Of a stretch of 64,000 bases of DNA, positions 17,443-27,071 are shown piece by piece. Both the position numbers and the translations under genes were made by a program. This DNA comes from Paenibacillus thermotolerans (GTDB lineage Bacteria; Bacillota; Bacilli; Paenibacillales; YIM-B00363). Position 1 is the first letter of the stretch; each line of letters starts with the position of its first letter. The stretch is taken from the NCBI RefSeq assembly GCF_028745515.1, contig NZ_JAQZSG010000007.1, forward strand, positions 1 through 64,000, given 5' to 3'. The notes under the pieces were generated by a model. It worked only from the letters and a program-made list of their open reading frames with translations, had not been told where the DNA came from and made no database searches.

Positions 17443-18165
17443 TTAATGGCCGGTTGCAGCGCTAAATTTATATCCGAGTCCGCGAACGTTATGGATATAT
17501 TGGGGAAGCTCCGGGTTGCTTTCGAGTTTTTTGCGGAGGCTGCTGATATGAACGGATACGGTCCGCGTGTCGCTGTAGCTCTCGGCCCCCCATATTTGCC
17601 TATACAGCTCTTCCTGCGCGAACACTTGTTCCGGCCTTTTGGCGAGAAACATCAGCAGCTGCGTTTCCTTGGCCGACAGGAGCAGCTTGGTTCCTTGCAA
17701 ACGAACTTCCATCGTTTCCGTATTAATTTCAAGACCGTCGTAAGACAAAATATGGTTTTTCTTATCTTCCTGCTTATACAGTTGAGCACGGCTGAAAATC
17801 GGCGCTCTGCGAAGGTTCGCTTTCACGCGGGCGACGAGAACGACGGGGTCGAACGGCTTCGTAATATAATCGTCGGCGCCCATCTCCAAGCCTTGTACGA
17901 TTTCCTCGCTGTCTTTCCGCGCAGTAACGAAAATGATGGGCACATTCGAGTATTGGCGGATTTCGGCGCAAACCGCCGCTCCGTCCATTCCTTGCAGGGT
18001 AATGTCGACCAGCAGCAAATCCGGCTGCTCCGTCTCAAACAGCTTTAACGCCTCGAACCCGGTTTCCGCTTCAATGACCTGAAACCCTTCTTTGTTTAAA
18101 TAAATCGCAATGAGCTCGCGTATTTCCTTCGAATCCTCTAGAATTAAAATTTTTTCCTGCTTCAT
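17443..18165 (-). CDS. OmpR/PhoB-family response regulator
   Basis: A 240-residue DNA-binding regulator. The receiver domain has the phospho-acceptor Asp in LLLVDITLQGMDG (about 52) and Lys in ITKPFDP (about 101). The C-terminal winged helix has SVHISSLRKKLE and VRGLGYKF, as in PhoB. The start ATG 18165 follows GGAGGGG; an upstream ATG at 18195 lacks a binding site. It converges on the Sia operon, leaving 22 bases between stop codons, and has no kinase of its own beside it. Its partner may be the soluble kinase at 14591-15547. Confidence 0.88.
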   Translation of the reverse strand: MKQEKILILEDSKEIRELIAIYLNKEGFQVIEAETGFEALKLFETEQPDLLLVDITLQGMDGAAVCAEIRQYSNVPIIFVTARKDSEEIVQGLEMGADDYITKPFDPVVLVARVKANLRRAPIFSRAQLYKQEDKKNHILSYDGLEINTETMEVRLQGTKLLLSAKETQLLMFLAKRPEQVFAQEELYRQIWGAESYSDTRTVSVHISSLRKKLESNPELPQYIHNVRGLGYKFSAATGH

Positions 18166-18320
18166 CGTGTGAGCCCCTCCAGAATAGCAGAACAATTGTA
18201 CAGTATCGATTGTAGCATTGGCGCCGCCCGGTTGTAATCCCGAATTTTTCGCGGACTTTACAATATTGCGCCGGCAATCTATGTTGGTATTACGGATCCG
18301 GATAAGAAGAGGTGCTCCTT

Positions 18321-20102
18321 ATGCGCGAATTGTTTACGTTTCGAACGATTCGGGGCAAGTTCTTTTTGCTTACGACGATCATAATTGTCGCCCCCATGCT
18401 CGTATTAAGCTTTGCGGTGTATCATATTTCCGCTATGAAGCTGGAAGAGAACGCCGTCCGTAATGCTGAATCGTCTTTGGACATGGGAGGGCTATATTTA
18501 GACCGGATGGTCATCGATTTATACGACTTGTTGAATGTCGTTCAAGGAAATCCCCAAATCATGCAGCTGCTCACCACCGGAAATACCGACGAAGAAGTGG
18601 AAAAGACCGCTAAGAACGAAGATTACCGCTACGTAAGAAATTTGAAGAACATTCGCGACATCATGAACGCCATCACGCTCTCCAAGCCTTATATCACCTC
18701 ATTCATCATTTACCATTACGGAGCGCCCGTGGACAAAAGACTTTATAACAGCAGCGGAAACGGGCAGTCGATATATTTAACCCCCTATCTGGCCAAACGT
18801 TGGGCGCAGGAGCTGTCCGCGCAGGATGCGATCGTTTGGAGGGACGGCGAGACGCTCGAGCAGAACAACCATATTCGGCGCAACAGTATGATCGTCGGCA
18901 AAAAGCTGAAAAAAATGACAGGCGATTACGGGGATCTCGGATTCATTCTGCTTGAAATCGATAAAGAAAAATTTTATGAAGGGTTATCTTTTCTTCGAGC
19001 AAATACCGGCTCCGATTACTTCATTACCGATGTAAACGGGACGGTAATCCATACCTTCTCCGAATCGTCGCCCCCCTCATCGAACCCGCAAATCTTGAAG
19101 CCGGGCAAAAAATATATCGAGCAAACGATCGTGAATGATCGAACGGGGTGGAGGCTCACTCATGTGATGGAAGCGTCTCAGCTTTCCGCCGACGCCAGAG
19201 TGATCCGAAGCATTACGATCGTCGTGTTTCTCCTTTTGCTGCTGATAGGCTGGCTGCTCGCGTTATGGATCAGCAACACGGTTACAAGGCCGCTGAAGAA
19301 GCTGTCCGCGATGATTCGAAGCGGCATACCGTTTCCCCAAGCGGAACGCCATTTTGACGTTTCGGACGAGGTGGGGCAAATCGGTTTCCGGTACATTCGT
19401 ATGATAGATGAGAATAAAGCGTTACATAAGGAAGTTTATACCGCTCTGCTTAAGCGCAAGGAAGCGGAAATCGAAGCGCTGCAAGCGCAAATTAATCCGC
19501 ACTTTCTTTACAACACGCTGGAATCGCTGCACTGGCTGGCCATCTCCCGCAAGCAGTTCGATATCGGCGAGGTCGTGGGCTCGCTCGGGAAGTTTTTTCG
19601 GCTCGCCATACGAAAAGGAAGCGATATGATTACGGTTGCGGAAGAATTGGAGCATGCCAAAGCGTACGTCAAAGTGCAGCAATTCCGCTATAAGGACAAG
19701 CTGGATTTTTACACCGAGGTGGAGGATGAAACGATGTCCTGCTTCGTGCCGAAGTTTATTTTGCAGCCGGTCGTCGAGAACTGCATTTATCATGGAATTA
19801 AGAAGAAAGACGAGCCCGGCAGCATACTCATTTCCGGAGAGCTCCGAGAGGGACGTCTAATCTTCCGGATTACGGACGACGGGGCAGGCGTTCCGCCCGA
19901 TCGGCTGAAGGAGGTGCAGGCTGCGCTTAGCGGCGAGGACACCGGCACCATATACGGCATTAAAAACGTGAACGAACGAATTCGGCTTCGTTTCGGACTG
20001 CAGTACGGCGTATCGATCGACAGCGTTTACGGCTTGTACACTACCGTGACGATTACGCTGCCCGTCCTTACGACTTCGGAAGAGGAGCGGATGTACGCAT
20101 GA
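18321..20102 (+). CDS. YesM-family sensor histidine kinase
   Basis: A 593-residue membrane kinase of the LytS/YesM group. Two transmembrane helices (about 15-40 and 295-318) flank an extracellular sensor; a HAMP-like segment follows. The His_kinase box QINPHFLYNTLESLHWLA carries the phospho-acceptor His, and the HATPase G-box is ITDDGAGVP. Such kinases pair with AraC-type regulators to control carbohydrate uptake. It overlaps the regulator gene by 4 bases and lies upstream of an ABC importer and GH127 enzyme. Start ATG 18321 is 8 bases behind AGAGG; GTG 18312 is too close. Confidence 0.9.
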   Translation: MRELFTFRTIRGKFFLLTTIIIVAPMLVLSFAVYHISAMKLEENAVRNAESSLDMGGLYLDRMVIDLYDLLNVVQGNPQIMQLLTTGNTDEEVEKTAKNEDYRYVRNLKNIRDIMNAITLSKPYITSFIIYHYGAPVDKRLYNSSGNGQSIYLTPYLAKRWAQELSAQDAIVWRDGETLEQNNHIRRNSMIVGKKLKKMTGDYGDLGFILLEIDKEKFYEGLSFLRANTGSDYFITDVNGTVIHTFSESSPPSSNPQILKPGKKYIEQTIVNDRTGWRLTHVMEASQLSADARVIRSITIVVFLLLLLIGWLLALWISNTVTRPLKKLSAMIRSGIPFPQAERHFDVSDEVGQIGFRYIRMIDENKALHKEVYTALLKRKEAEIEALQAQINPHFLYNTLESLHWLAISRKQFDIGEVVGSLGKFFRLAIRKGSDMITVAEELEHAKAYVKVQQFRYKDKLDFYTEVEDETMSCFVPKFILQPVVENCIYHGIKKKDEPGSILISGELREGRLIFRITDDGAGVPPDRLKEVQAALSGEDTGTIYGIKNVNERIRLRFGLQYGVSIDSVYGLYTTVTITLPVLTTSEEERMYA

Positions 20103-21373
20103 TGAAAATTGTGATTGCCGACGACGAGTACCATATCCGTACCGGCATCGCGGAATTTGTTCCGTGGAAGGAGCTCGGCGCCGAAGTGTTGGAAGCGCAG
20201 GACGGAACGTCCGCTTTGGCCGTGTACGAGGAAGCGGCTCCGGAAATATTGCTGCTAGATATTAATATGCCGGGAATGAGCGGCTTGGAGGTTGCCCGAA
20301 CGATCCGCGAGCACGACCCGGACGTTCAAATCATCTTTTTGACCGGGTACGACGATTTCGACAAAGCGAAGGCGGCCATTTCCGTACAAGCCTCCGATTA
20401 TTTGCTCAAGCCGGTTTCATACGGCGAATTGGTAGAGGCGCTCCGGAAAGCGATGGACCGTATTGAAGAGGCGAAAAGCAAGGCGGAGTACGTTCACCGG
20501 CTGGAGAGGAAGCTGCATGCGTTCACTCCGGCCGCGGCGGAGCGGATTCTCCTGGATTGGCTTCACAATCGGCGAATTCCGCGTGAGGCGGACAGCTTGC
20601 TTGAAGAGCTTGGCATGTCCTCCCGTCAGCATTCGAACTTCTCTGTTGCGTGTGTAGAAATCGACGGTTTTTATCGCTATATGGATCAAGTATCGCAAAG
20701 AGACCGCCAGCTTTATTTGTACGCGTATAAGAAGCTTGCTCAAGAAGTGTTCGAGGCGTTTGGGAGCTATTCCATTGTTTTGCAGGCGAATCCGAGCAGG
20801 CTGATCGCGATTGCCGCAGCTAGCGGGTTAGAAGACAAGGCATATGCCGCGGAGCGGATGAAGTCCCAAGCGGAACGGCTGCAAAACGCTTACCGCGATT
20901 ATTTGAAAATGTCGGTAACGATCGGCGTAAGCCGGAATGCGGATCAGGCCGCCGATTTGCCGGAGGCGTACCGCGAAGCGATTCAAGCCGTTGAGCGTCG
21001 GGTTGCGGGGTCCGGTGGAGGAAGCGGCGGTCAGCCGGATCGGAACAGGCCGGTCATGAAAGCGATGGAGAAAGCGAAAGGGTGGATCCGGGACCATTTG
21101 GCCGAAGACATAACGCTCCCGAAAATAGCCGCTTTTTTACACATGAGCCCCAACTATGTCAGCACGCTGTTTAAACAAGCGACCGGAGAAACGCTGACCG
21201 AGTATGTAACGAGAGTCCGGTTTGAGAAATCGAAGGAGCTGTTTGCGCGGCCGGAATTAAAAATGCACGAAATCGCGGCCCGGGTCGGATTCGCCGACGC
21301 CAATTACTTCAGCATCGCCTTCAAAAAATACCACGGAATGCCTCCTTCGGAATATCGGCAGCGGTATTATTAA
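20099..21373 (+). CDS. YesN-family response regulator with AraC-type DNA-binding domain
   Basis: A 424-residue regulator. The receiver domain has the phospho-acceptor Asp in ILLLDINMPGMSG and Lys in LLKPVSYGE. A poorly conserved middle region follows, and two AraC-type helix-turn-helix motifs end the protein (IAAFLHMSPNYVSTLFK and IAARVGFADANYFSIAFKK). It is the partner of the overlapping YesM-type kinase and probably activates the adjacent sugar importer operon. Two adjacent ATG codons (20099, 20102) could both serve. Confidence 0.9.
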   Translation: MMKIVIADDEYHIRTGIAEFVPWKELGAEVLEAQDGTSALAVYEEAAPEILLLDINMPGMSGLEVARTIREHDPDVQIIFLTGYDDFDKAKAAISVQASDYLLKPVSYGELVEALRKAMDRIEEAKSKAEYVHRLERKLHAFTPAAAERILLDWLHNRRIPREADSLLEELGMSSRQHSNFSVACVEIDGFYRYMDQVSQRDRQLYLYAYKKLAQEVFEAFGSYSIVLQANPSRLIAIAAASGLEDKAYAAERMKSQAERLQNAYRDYLKMSVTIGVSRNADQAADLPEAYREAIQAVERRVAGSGGGSGGQPDRNRPVMKAMEKAKGWIRDHLAEDITLPKIAAFLHMSPNYVSTLFKQATGETLTEYVTRVRFEKSKELFARPELKMHEIAARVGFADANYFSIAFKKYHGMPPSEYRQRYY

Positions 21374-21446
21374 AAAAATCGTAAAGATTTCAAGATCGTC
21401 GGAAAATATTCTATGGGAGTGAAGGAGCGATTTTTGCAAAATAGTT

Positions 21447-21461
21447 TTGTAAGCGATTTCT
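21447..21461 (+). promoter_or_regulatory. Candidate catabolite-responsive element (cre, CcpA site)
   Basis: TTGTAAGCGATTTCT fits the CcpA consensus WTGNAANCGNWNNCW at every defined position. It lies 26 bases before the solute-binding protein start, where CcpA binding would block transcription when preferred sugars are present. The match was found by eye only. Confidence 0.55.
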
Positions 21462-21486
21462 TAATGGGAAAGGGGAAATGGACTAG

Positions 21487-22899
21487 ATGCGCAATCGAAA
21501 AGCTTGGTTGATTTGGCTGCTTTCCGCGATCCTTACCTTCACTCTCGCAGCATGCAGTTCCTCGACAGGGGGCAATGCGGACGGCGAAGAGCCGTCAGGG
21601 ACGGGGAACGGCAGCGAACAAACGAAGCCCGACTCCAAAGCCTCGAATGAAAAGGTCGAGCTGAAGTTCATGTTTTGGGGCAGCGCGTTCGAGAAGCAAG
21701 CGGTTGAAAAAATGGTTCAAGCGTTCGAGAAATCCCATCCGAATATTAAGATTAACGCTCAGCACGTTACAGGAGATTACACGACGAAAATCAATACGTT
21801 AATGGCCAGCAACGAGCTTCCGGACGTGGCCTATTTGGGAGAGAGCTTGGCCTTGAAATGGGCGGAGCAAGGCAAAGTGCTGGACATGACGCCGTATTTG
21901 GATGCGCATCCTCAGCTCGCCGAAAGAATACCGCAAACGTATTATTACTTCGCGCCGGGCAAGACGATCGGGACGAACACCGCGGCCGAGACGATTAATT
22001 TGTTTTATAACAAAGATTTGTTCGAGGAAGCGGGGATCGAGCCGCCTCCTGCGAATGCGGAAGACGCATGGACGTGGGATGAGTTCGTGGACGTCGCCAA
22101 GCGCATGACGAAAGACAAGAACGGCAAGACGCCGTTCGATACCGGCTTTGATAAGGACAATATCGTGCAGTTCGGCATCTCGGTTCCGACGTGGTCGGCC
22201 GGCTGGTACCCGTTCCTTAAGAGCAACGGCGGCGACATTACGAACGAGGACGGCACCGAGTTTATAATGAACAGCCCGGAAGCGGCCGAAGTGTTTCAAA
22301 ATTTGCAAGACCTTATGTATAAGCATTACGTCGCGCCTAACGCCACGCAGCAGCAAAACCTGCCGGCCACAAGCGTCCGTCTGCAGACACGGAAGGTGGC
22401 GATGGCGATCGACGGACAGTGGAGCATTCTCGACTTCGCTTCCAGCAAGCTGAATTTCGGAATCGGGGTGCTGCCGAAGCTGAAAGAGCCGAAGACGATG
22501 ATTTTGGGCGCGCCGACGGTTATTTTCTCCACTACGAAGCATCCGGACGAAGCGATCGAGTTTTACATGTACCATAACGATCCGGAGCAGGTCGATTTGT
22601 ATGCGCAAGGCTTGTGGATGCCGCTGGAGCTCAAGTACTACCAGGATCAGCAATTTATCGACAAGTGGACGAAGAACGATGCACATCCTCCGGAATATAA
22701 GGAAGCGGTGATCGACTATACGCTGGAGCATGCGGAGCGCTCCCCTTCTTATACGCTGAAAAATTGGGCGGAAATCGATCCGAAGCTGGGAGCCGGCTTG
22801 GATAACATTTGGACGAACAACAAGCCGGTCAAGGAAACGCTCGACGAGCTGAAGAAGACGATCGACCCGCTGCTGCAAGGCAGGTACCCGGAACAATAA
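21487..22899 (+). CDS. Sugar ABC transporter solute-binding lipoprotein
   Basis: An extracytoplasmic family-1 sugar-binding protein. A lipoprotein signal peptide ends in LAAC, after which the mature lipid-anchored protein begins with a Ser/Gly/Glu linker. The body (FMFWGSAFEKQAVEKMVQAFEK, then DVAYLGESLALKWAEQG) is typical of oligosaccharide binders. Length 470 is in the usual range. The same operon encodes two permeases and a GH127 enzyme, so an arabinose-containing oligosaccharide is a reasonable ligand (inference). A hairpin follows the gene. Confidence 0.9.
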   Translation: MRNRKAWLIWLLSAILTFTLAACSSSTGGNADGEEPSGTGNGSEQTKPDSKASNEKVELKFMFWGSAFEKQAVEKMVQAFEKSHPNIKINAQHVTGDYTTKINTLMASNELPDVAYLGESLALKWAEQGKVLDMTPYLDAHPQLAERIPQTYYYFAPGKTIGTNTAAETINLFYNKDLFEEAGIEPPPANAEDAWTWDEFVDVAKRMTKDKNGKTPFDTGFDKDNIVQFGISVPTWSAGWYPFLKSNGGDITNEDGTEFIMNSPEAAEVFQNLQDLMYKHYVAPNATQQQNLPATSVRLQTRKVAMAIDGQWSILDFASSKLNFGIGVLPKLKEPKTMILGAPTVIFSTTKHPDEAIEFYMYHNDPEQVDLYAQGLWMPLELKYYQDQQFIDKWTKNDAHPPEYKEAVIDYTLEHAERSPSYTLKNWAEIDPKLGAGLDNIWTNNKPVKETLDELKKTIDPLLQGRYPEQ

Positions 22900-22910
22900 T
22901 TTGAGAGAAC

Positions 22911-22955
22911 GGAGGGCCCGCTGCATGATGGTCGGCGCGGGACCCTCTCGTTTTT
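22911..22955 (+). terminator. Hairpin between binding-protein and permease genes
   Basis: GAGGGCCCGC pairs with GCGGGACCCTC around a large loop and is followed by TTTTT. Such partial terminators between binding-protein and permease genes let the binding protein be made in excess. The same arrangement occurs in the second ABC operon at 54285-54318. Confidence 0.65.
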
Positions 22956-22975
22956 GAAGATAGGAGGAAAAACCG

Positions 22976-23896
22976 ATGCCAAGAGCGAAATCGCGTACGG
23001 GACTGTCCGGCGTGCAGCGGATGGAGCGCCGCTGGGGAATATTGCTGGCGCTTCCGGCATTGCTTGGGTTTCTCTTGTTTACGATCGGGCCGATGGTTGC
23101 GTCGTTCGTATTTTCGCTTACCGATTGGAATATCGGGGGAGACTTCAAGTTCATCGGATTCGGGAATTACAAGCATATGATTCTTGAGGACGATCTGTTC
23201 TCCAAATCGTTGTTCGTCACATCTTATTACACACTGGGAAGTGTGCCTCTCGTCATCATACTGGCATTCGCGGTCGCGCTGCTGCTCAATCAGAAGGTGA
23301 GAGGTTTGTCCGTGTTCCGTACGATTTTCTACCTTCCGGTGCTCGTTCCCAGCATCGCCAACACGATGCTGTGGCTTTGGATTTTCAATCCCGATTTCGG
23401 GCTGCTAAATACGGTGCTGAAGGGGCTTGGCCTTCCGGGCTCCCAGTGGATTTACGATCAACAGACGGTAATCCCTTCGTTGATTCTGATGAGCAGCTGG
23501 GGGATCGGCAACGCGGTCGTAATTTTTCTGGCCGGCTTGCAGGGGGTTCCTTCACACTTGTATGAAGCCGTGGAAGTGGACGGAGGCGGCGCGCTGCAGA
23601 AGCTGTGGAACGTAACGCTGCCCGCGATGACTCCGACCATTTTTTTTAATTTGATCATGTCGATTATCGGGACGTTCCAAGCGTTCACTGAAGCGTATAT
23701 TATGACGCAGGGCGGTCCGAACAACGCATCGTTATTTTATATTTTTTACCTGTACCGGACCGCGTTCACCGAAACGAAGATGGGGTATGCGTGCGCGCTC
23801 GCTTGGGTATTGTTCCTGATCATTATGGCGCTTACGCTGCTTGTGTTCCGCACCTCGCGTTCATGGGTGTATTACGAAGGGGAGGGGAGAGTATGA
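22976..23896 (+). CDS. Sugar ABC transporter permease, MalF/UgpA type
   Basis: Inner-membrane permease of 306 residues with six predicted helices. The EAA loop that docks the ATPase reads SHLYEAVEVDGGGALQKLWNVTLP near residue 200. It forms a heterodimer with the next gene product. No ATPase gene is in the operon; family members usually share an MsmX-type ATPase encoded elsewhere. ATG 22976 follows AGGAGG. It overlaps the next gene by 4 bases. Confidence 0.9.
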   Translation: MPRAKSRTGLSGVQRMERRWGILLALPALLGFLLFTIGPMVASFVFSLTDWNIGGDFKFIGFGNYKHMILEDDLFSKSLFVTSYYTLGSVPLVIILAFAVALLLNQKVRGLSVFRTIFYLPVLVPSIANTMLWLWIFNPDFGLLNTVLKGLGLPGSQWIYDQQTVIPSLILMSSWGIGNAVVIFLAGLQGVPSHLYEAVEVDGGGALQKLWNVTLPAMTPTIFFNLIMSIIGTFQAFTEAYIMTQGGPNNASLFYIFYLYRTAFTETKMGYACALAWVLFLIIMALTLLVFRTSRSWVYYEGEGRV

Positions 23897-24780
23897 GCCA
23901 TACCGCGTACGCTTCGCGTTCCTTGCGGCGCCGCTCGCCGCGTTCCCGATCCGGTACGCTGAAAATCAGCCGATTGATCGTGTATTTGATTCTGATTGCC
24001 GGGTCGGCGGTCATGCTGTTTCCGTTTCTGTGGCTGCTTCGAAGCTCGTTTATGAGCACGGCGCAAATTTTTACGTTTCCGCCGGAGTGGATTCCGAATC
24101 CGTTCCTATGGAGCAACTACACCGAAGCGCTCACGATCGTCCCGTTCGAACTGTATTTTCTCAATACGCTCACGATTGAAGTGATTGTGGTTACAGGGGT
24201 GCTGCTCACCAGCGCGATGGCGGGATACAGCTTCGCCAGATTGCGATGGCCGGGGCGCAATGTAGCCTTCGGCCTGCTGCTCAGCACGCTGATGCTGCCT
24301 TACGCGGTGACGCTGATTCCGACCTTCATGGTGTGGAAGCAGCTCGGCGCGATCAATACGTTTGTCCCGCTCACCGTCCCGGCGTGGTTCGGCGGCGGGG
24401 CGTTCAACATCTTTTTGCTGCGTCAATTTTTTCTTACGATTCCGAAGGATTTGGACGAAGCGGCGTATATGGACGGAGCGCGTCCGTTCGGCGTCTTTGT
24501 TCGGATCGTCCTGCCCTTGTCAATGCCGGCGTTGATTGTTGTAGGAATCTTTACGTTTATCGGCGTGTGGAATGATTTTCTCGGTCCGCTCATTTATTTA
24601 AGCGACGACTCGAAATTTACGCTGGCGATCGGGCTCGCTTCGTTCAACGGTTTATATAACGCGCAGTGGGGTTACCTGATGGCGGCATCCACGGCGATCG
24701 TCGCTCCGATCATTGTGCTGTTTTTCGTTGCGCAGCGGTATTTTATAGAAGGAATTACTTTAACGGGGATTAAAGGCTGA
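23893..24780 (+). CDS. Sugar ABC transporter permease, MalG type
   Basis: Second permease subunit, 295 residues, six predicted helices. The EAA loop reads KDLDEAAYMDGARPFGVFVRIVLP. The N-terminus is rich in Arg and Ser before the first helix. The start at ATG 23893 behind GGAGGGGAG overlaps the upstream permease stop; longer in-frame readings have no binding site. Confidence 0.9.
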   Translation: MSHTAYASRSLRRRSPRSRSGTLKISRLIVYLILIAGSAVMLFPFLWLLRSSFMSTAQIFTFPPEWIPNPFLWSNYTEALTIVPFELYFLNTLTIEVIVVTGVLLTSAMAGYSFARLRWPGRNVAFGLLLSTLMLPYAVTLIPTFMVWKQLGAINTFVPLTVPAWFGGGAFNIFLLRQFFLTIPKDLDEAAYMDGARPFGVFVRIVLPLSMPALIVVGIFTFIGVWNDFLGPLIYLSDDSKFTLAIGLASFNGLYNAQWGYLMAASTAIVAPIIVLFFVAQRYFIEGITLTGIKG

Positions 24781-24815
24781 CGATTTAACTGTATAGAAAG
24801 GATGGGGATACGGAA

Positions 24816-26657
24816 ATGAAGATTGCGGAGTCTGTTTACCGGAGCATGAACGCGGTGCCTTTTTCGAAGGTGAAGATCGAGGATGAGTTATGGCGGCCGC
24901 GAATGAAGGCGAATCAAACCGCCACGCTGAAGGCTTGCTTGGAGCAGTGCGAACGCACCGGGCGAATCGCCAACTTCGCCAAGGCGGCGAGACGGATGAA
25001 TGGGGAGCACGAAGGCATTTATTTCAACGACTCGGACGTTTATAAGGTGCTGGAGGGTGTCGCATACTCGCTCATGAATGAGCCGAACGCGGAGCTTGAA
25101 GCGGAAGCGGACCGCATTATCGATCTCATTGCGGCCGCGCAGGAGGAAGATGGGTATTTGATGACGTACTTTACCCTCAAGGCTCCGGAAAGCAAGTGGA
25201 CCGATATGGAGAAGCACGAAATGTATTGCGGCGGACACCTGATGGAAGCGGCGGTCGCTTATTTCGAAGCGACGGGAAAGCGGACGCTGCTCGATGTCGC
25301 ATGCCGGCTGGCGGATTATTACGATGAGCGGTTCGGACCGGGGCAAGCTGAGCGTCATTGGGTCGAGGGCCACGAGGAGGTCGAGCTTGCGCTCGTTAAA
25401 CTGGCCCAAGCGACCGGCGAGGAAAAATATTTGCGCCTCGCGCAGCATTTGCTCGAGGAGCGCGGGAGAGGTTATGGGAAGGGCGCAATCTGGGATCGCG
25501 CGGAGTGGGGGCCTGCTTACTGTCAGGACCACATGCCGGTTCGGGAGCAGCGAACAGTGGTCGGCCACGCAGTGCGGGCGATGTATCTGTACACCGGAAT
25601 GGCGGACGTTGCCGCGATTACGGGTGATCGGGGCTACATGACGGCGCTCGATTCGTTGTGGGAGCATACTGTGCACCGCAATATGTACGTTACGGGAGGC
25701 ATCGGGCCGTCCCGGCATAACGAAGGCTTTACCGAGGACTACGATCTGCCGAACGAGACGGCTTATTGCGAAACGTGCGCTTCCGTCGGCATGGTATATT
25801 GGAATCACCGGATGAATCTGCTGCATGGGGATGCGAAGTATGTGGACGTGCTGGAGCGGGCGATGTACAACGGGGCGCTTGCGGGAGTGTCCTTGAGCGG
25901 AGATAAGTTTTTTTACGTCAATCCTCTAGCGTCGCAAGGAAAGCACCACCGCGTGCATTGGTACGATTGCTCTTGCTGCCCGACGCAGCTGGCGAGATTT
26001 TTGCCCTCCGTCGGAAATTATGTGTATGCGGTGTCCGACGGTGCGGTGTGGGTCAATTTGTACGTGCAGGGCGAAGGACGCATCCCGCTTGGGGAGCGGG
26101 AGATCGTGCTGGTCCAGCGAACCGGCTATCCGTGGAACGGCCGGGTGGAGCTGGTTGTGGGCGGCGACTGCGGCGGGAAGTTTGCTTTGAAGCTGAGAAT
26201 TCCGGGCTGGGTTCGAAATTATACGATTCGGCTGAACGGGGAGCCGGTCGGCGCGGCGCTTCCGGTGAAAGGCTACGTGCATTTGGAGCGAGAGTGGAGG
26301 CAGGGGGATACCGTTGCAATCGAGTTCGACATGCCTGTGGAGAAGGTGATCGCACACCCGAAGGTGATCGCCGATGAGGGTCGGGTAGCTTTGCAGCGCG
26401 GGCCGATCGTATATTGCGTGGAAGAGGCAGACAATAAGCAGCCGTATGATGAGATTGTGTTGACGCACGGCGGCCAATTCGTCGTTGAGCACCGTAAGGA
26501 ACTGCTGGAGGGAGTGACGGTCATCCACGGAGAAGATGCTTCGGGCAAGGCGTTTCAGGCCGTGCCTTATTACGCTTGGGATAACCGCGAACCGGGATAT
26601 ATGGTTGTTTGGATGCGGCTGAAGGAGGATACGGATGTGCCGCTGTACCGGGTGTAA
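24816..26657 (+). CDS. GH127 beta-L-arabinofuranosidase
   Basis: Cytosolic glycoside hydrolase of family 127 (DUF1680) that releases L-arabinose from beta-arabinofuranosides. It has no signal peptide, so it acts on imported oligosaccharide. The zinc and catalytic residues known for the family are recognisable: NETAYCETCA carries the Glu and Cys ligands, and WYDCSCCPTQ carries the paired Cys, one of which is the nucleophile in characterised enzymes. The 613-residue protein has the (alpha/alpha)6 barrel first and a beta-sandwich tail. It is last in the ABC operon and followed by a strong terminator. The family also contains other activities, so the exact substrate is uncertain. Confidence 0.88.
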   Translation: MKIAESVYRSMNAVPFSKVKIEDELWRPRMKANQTATLKACLEQCERTGRIANFAKAARRMNGEHEGIYFNDSDVYKVLEGVAYSLMNEPNAELEAEADRIIDLIAAAQEEDGYLMTYFTLKAPESKWTDMEKHEMYCGGHLMEAAVAYFEATGKRTLLDVACRLADYYDERFGPGQAERHWVEGHEEVELALVKLAQATGEEKYLRLAQHLLEERGRGYGKGAIWDRAEWGPAYCQDHMPVREQRTVVGHAVRAMYLYTGMADVAAITGDRGYMTALDSLWEHTVHRNMYVTGGIGPSRHNEGFTEDYDLPNETAYCETCASVGMVYWNHRMNLLHGDAKYVDVLERAMYNGALAGVSLSGDKFFYVNPLASQGKHHRVHWYDCSCCPTQLARFLPSVGNYVYAVSDGAVWVNLYVQGEGRIPLGEREIVLVQRTGYPWNGRVELVVGGDCGGKFALKLRIPGWVRNYTIRLNGEPVGAALPVKGYVHLEREWRQGDTVAIEFDMPVEKVIAHPKVIADEGRVALQRGPIVYCVEEADNKQPYDEIVLTHGGQFVVEHRKELLEGVTVIHGEDASGKAFQAVPYYAWDNREPGYMVVWMRLKEDTDVPLYRV

Positions 26658-26670
26658 CCGTTGGTTGCGA

Positions 26671-26707
26671 GCCTTTGATCGAGTTTCGACTCGATCAAAG
26701 GCTTTTT
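26671..26707 (+). terminator. Terminator of the GH127 operon
   Basis: A perfect 14-bp stem GCCTTTGATCGAGT/ACTCGATCAAAGGC closed by a TTCG tetraloop and followed by TTTTT. The stem shares the TTGATCG word with the rrn terminators at the left end of the window. Confidence 0.95.
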
Positions 26708-26717
26708 CTTTAGATTC

Positions 26718-26900
26718 TAACGGACAACATAGACGTTATTTCACCATTTTGCCCGCTGAATTTCCGCTAACGGACACCAGAGACGCTAAACCTCGATTTT
26801 TGGCGCTGAAACCACCTTTTTCAAAGAAATAACTGCGGTGGCGTCCGTTAAAACAGAAAACTCCATTCAAAACGCCGAATAACTGCATCCTTGTCCGTAA
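26718..26900. repeat. 183-bp MITE-like element, copy A
   Basis: The element starts TAACGGACAAC and ends TTGTCCGTAA, so its ends are inverted repeats. It aligns over its whole 183 bases with copy B at 38241-38423, including CCGCTAACGGACACC, GACGCTAAA, AAATAACTGC, TCCGTTA and AACTCCAT. No ORF. It fills most of the 26658-27071 gap; the rest is the terminator before it and a promoter-like AT-rich stretch (TATAAT at 27030-27035) before purU. Confidence 0.8.
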
Positions 26901-27071
26901 GAGCGAGCGCTTTGGCCAGAATCAGTAGAATTATAGACTCGGATACCGGCCTGAGGCGAGCCGTGTCGATTTTTGCATATTATTCTTTCATTTCATGGCA
27001 CAAACGTGTGAAAAAGCTTTATAATACCGTATAATATACAAACAAATAAATACTGGGGTGTGGGTGTTACC

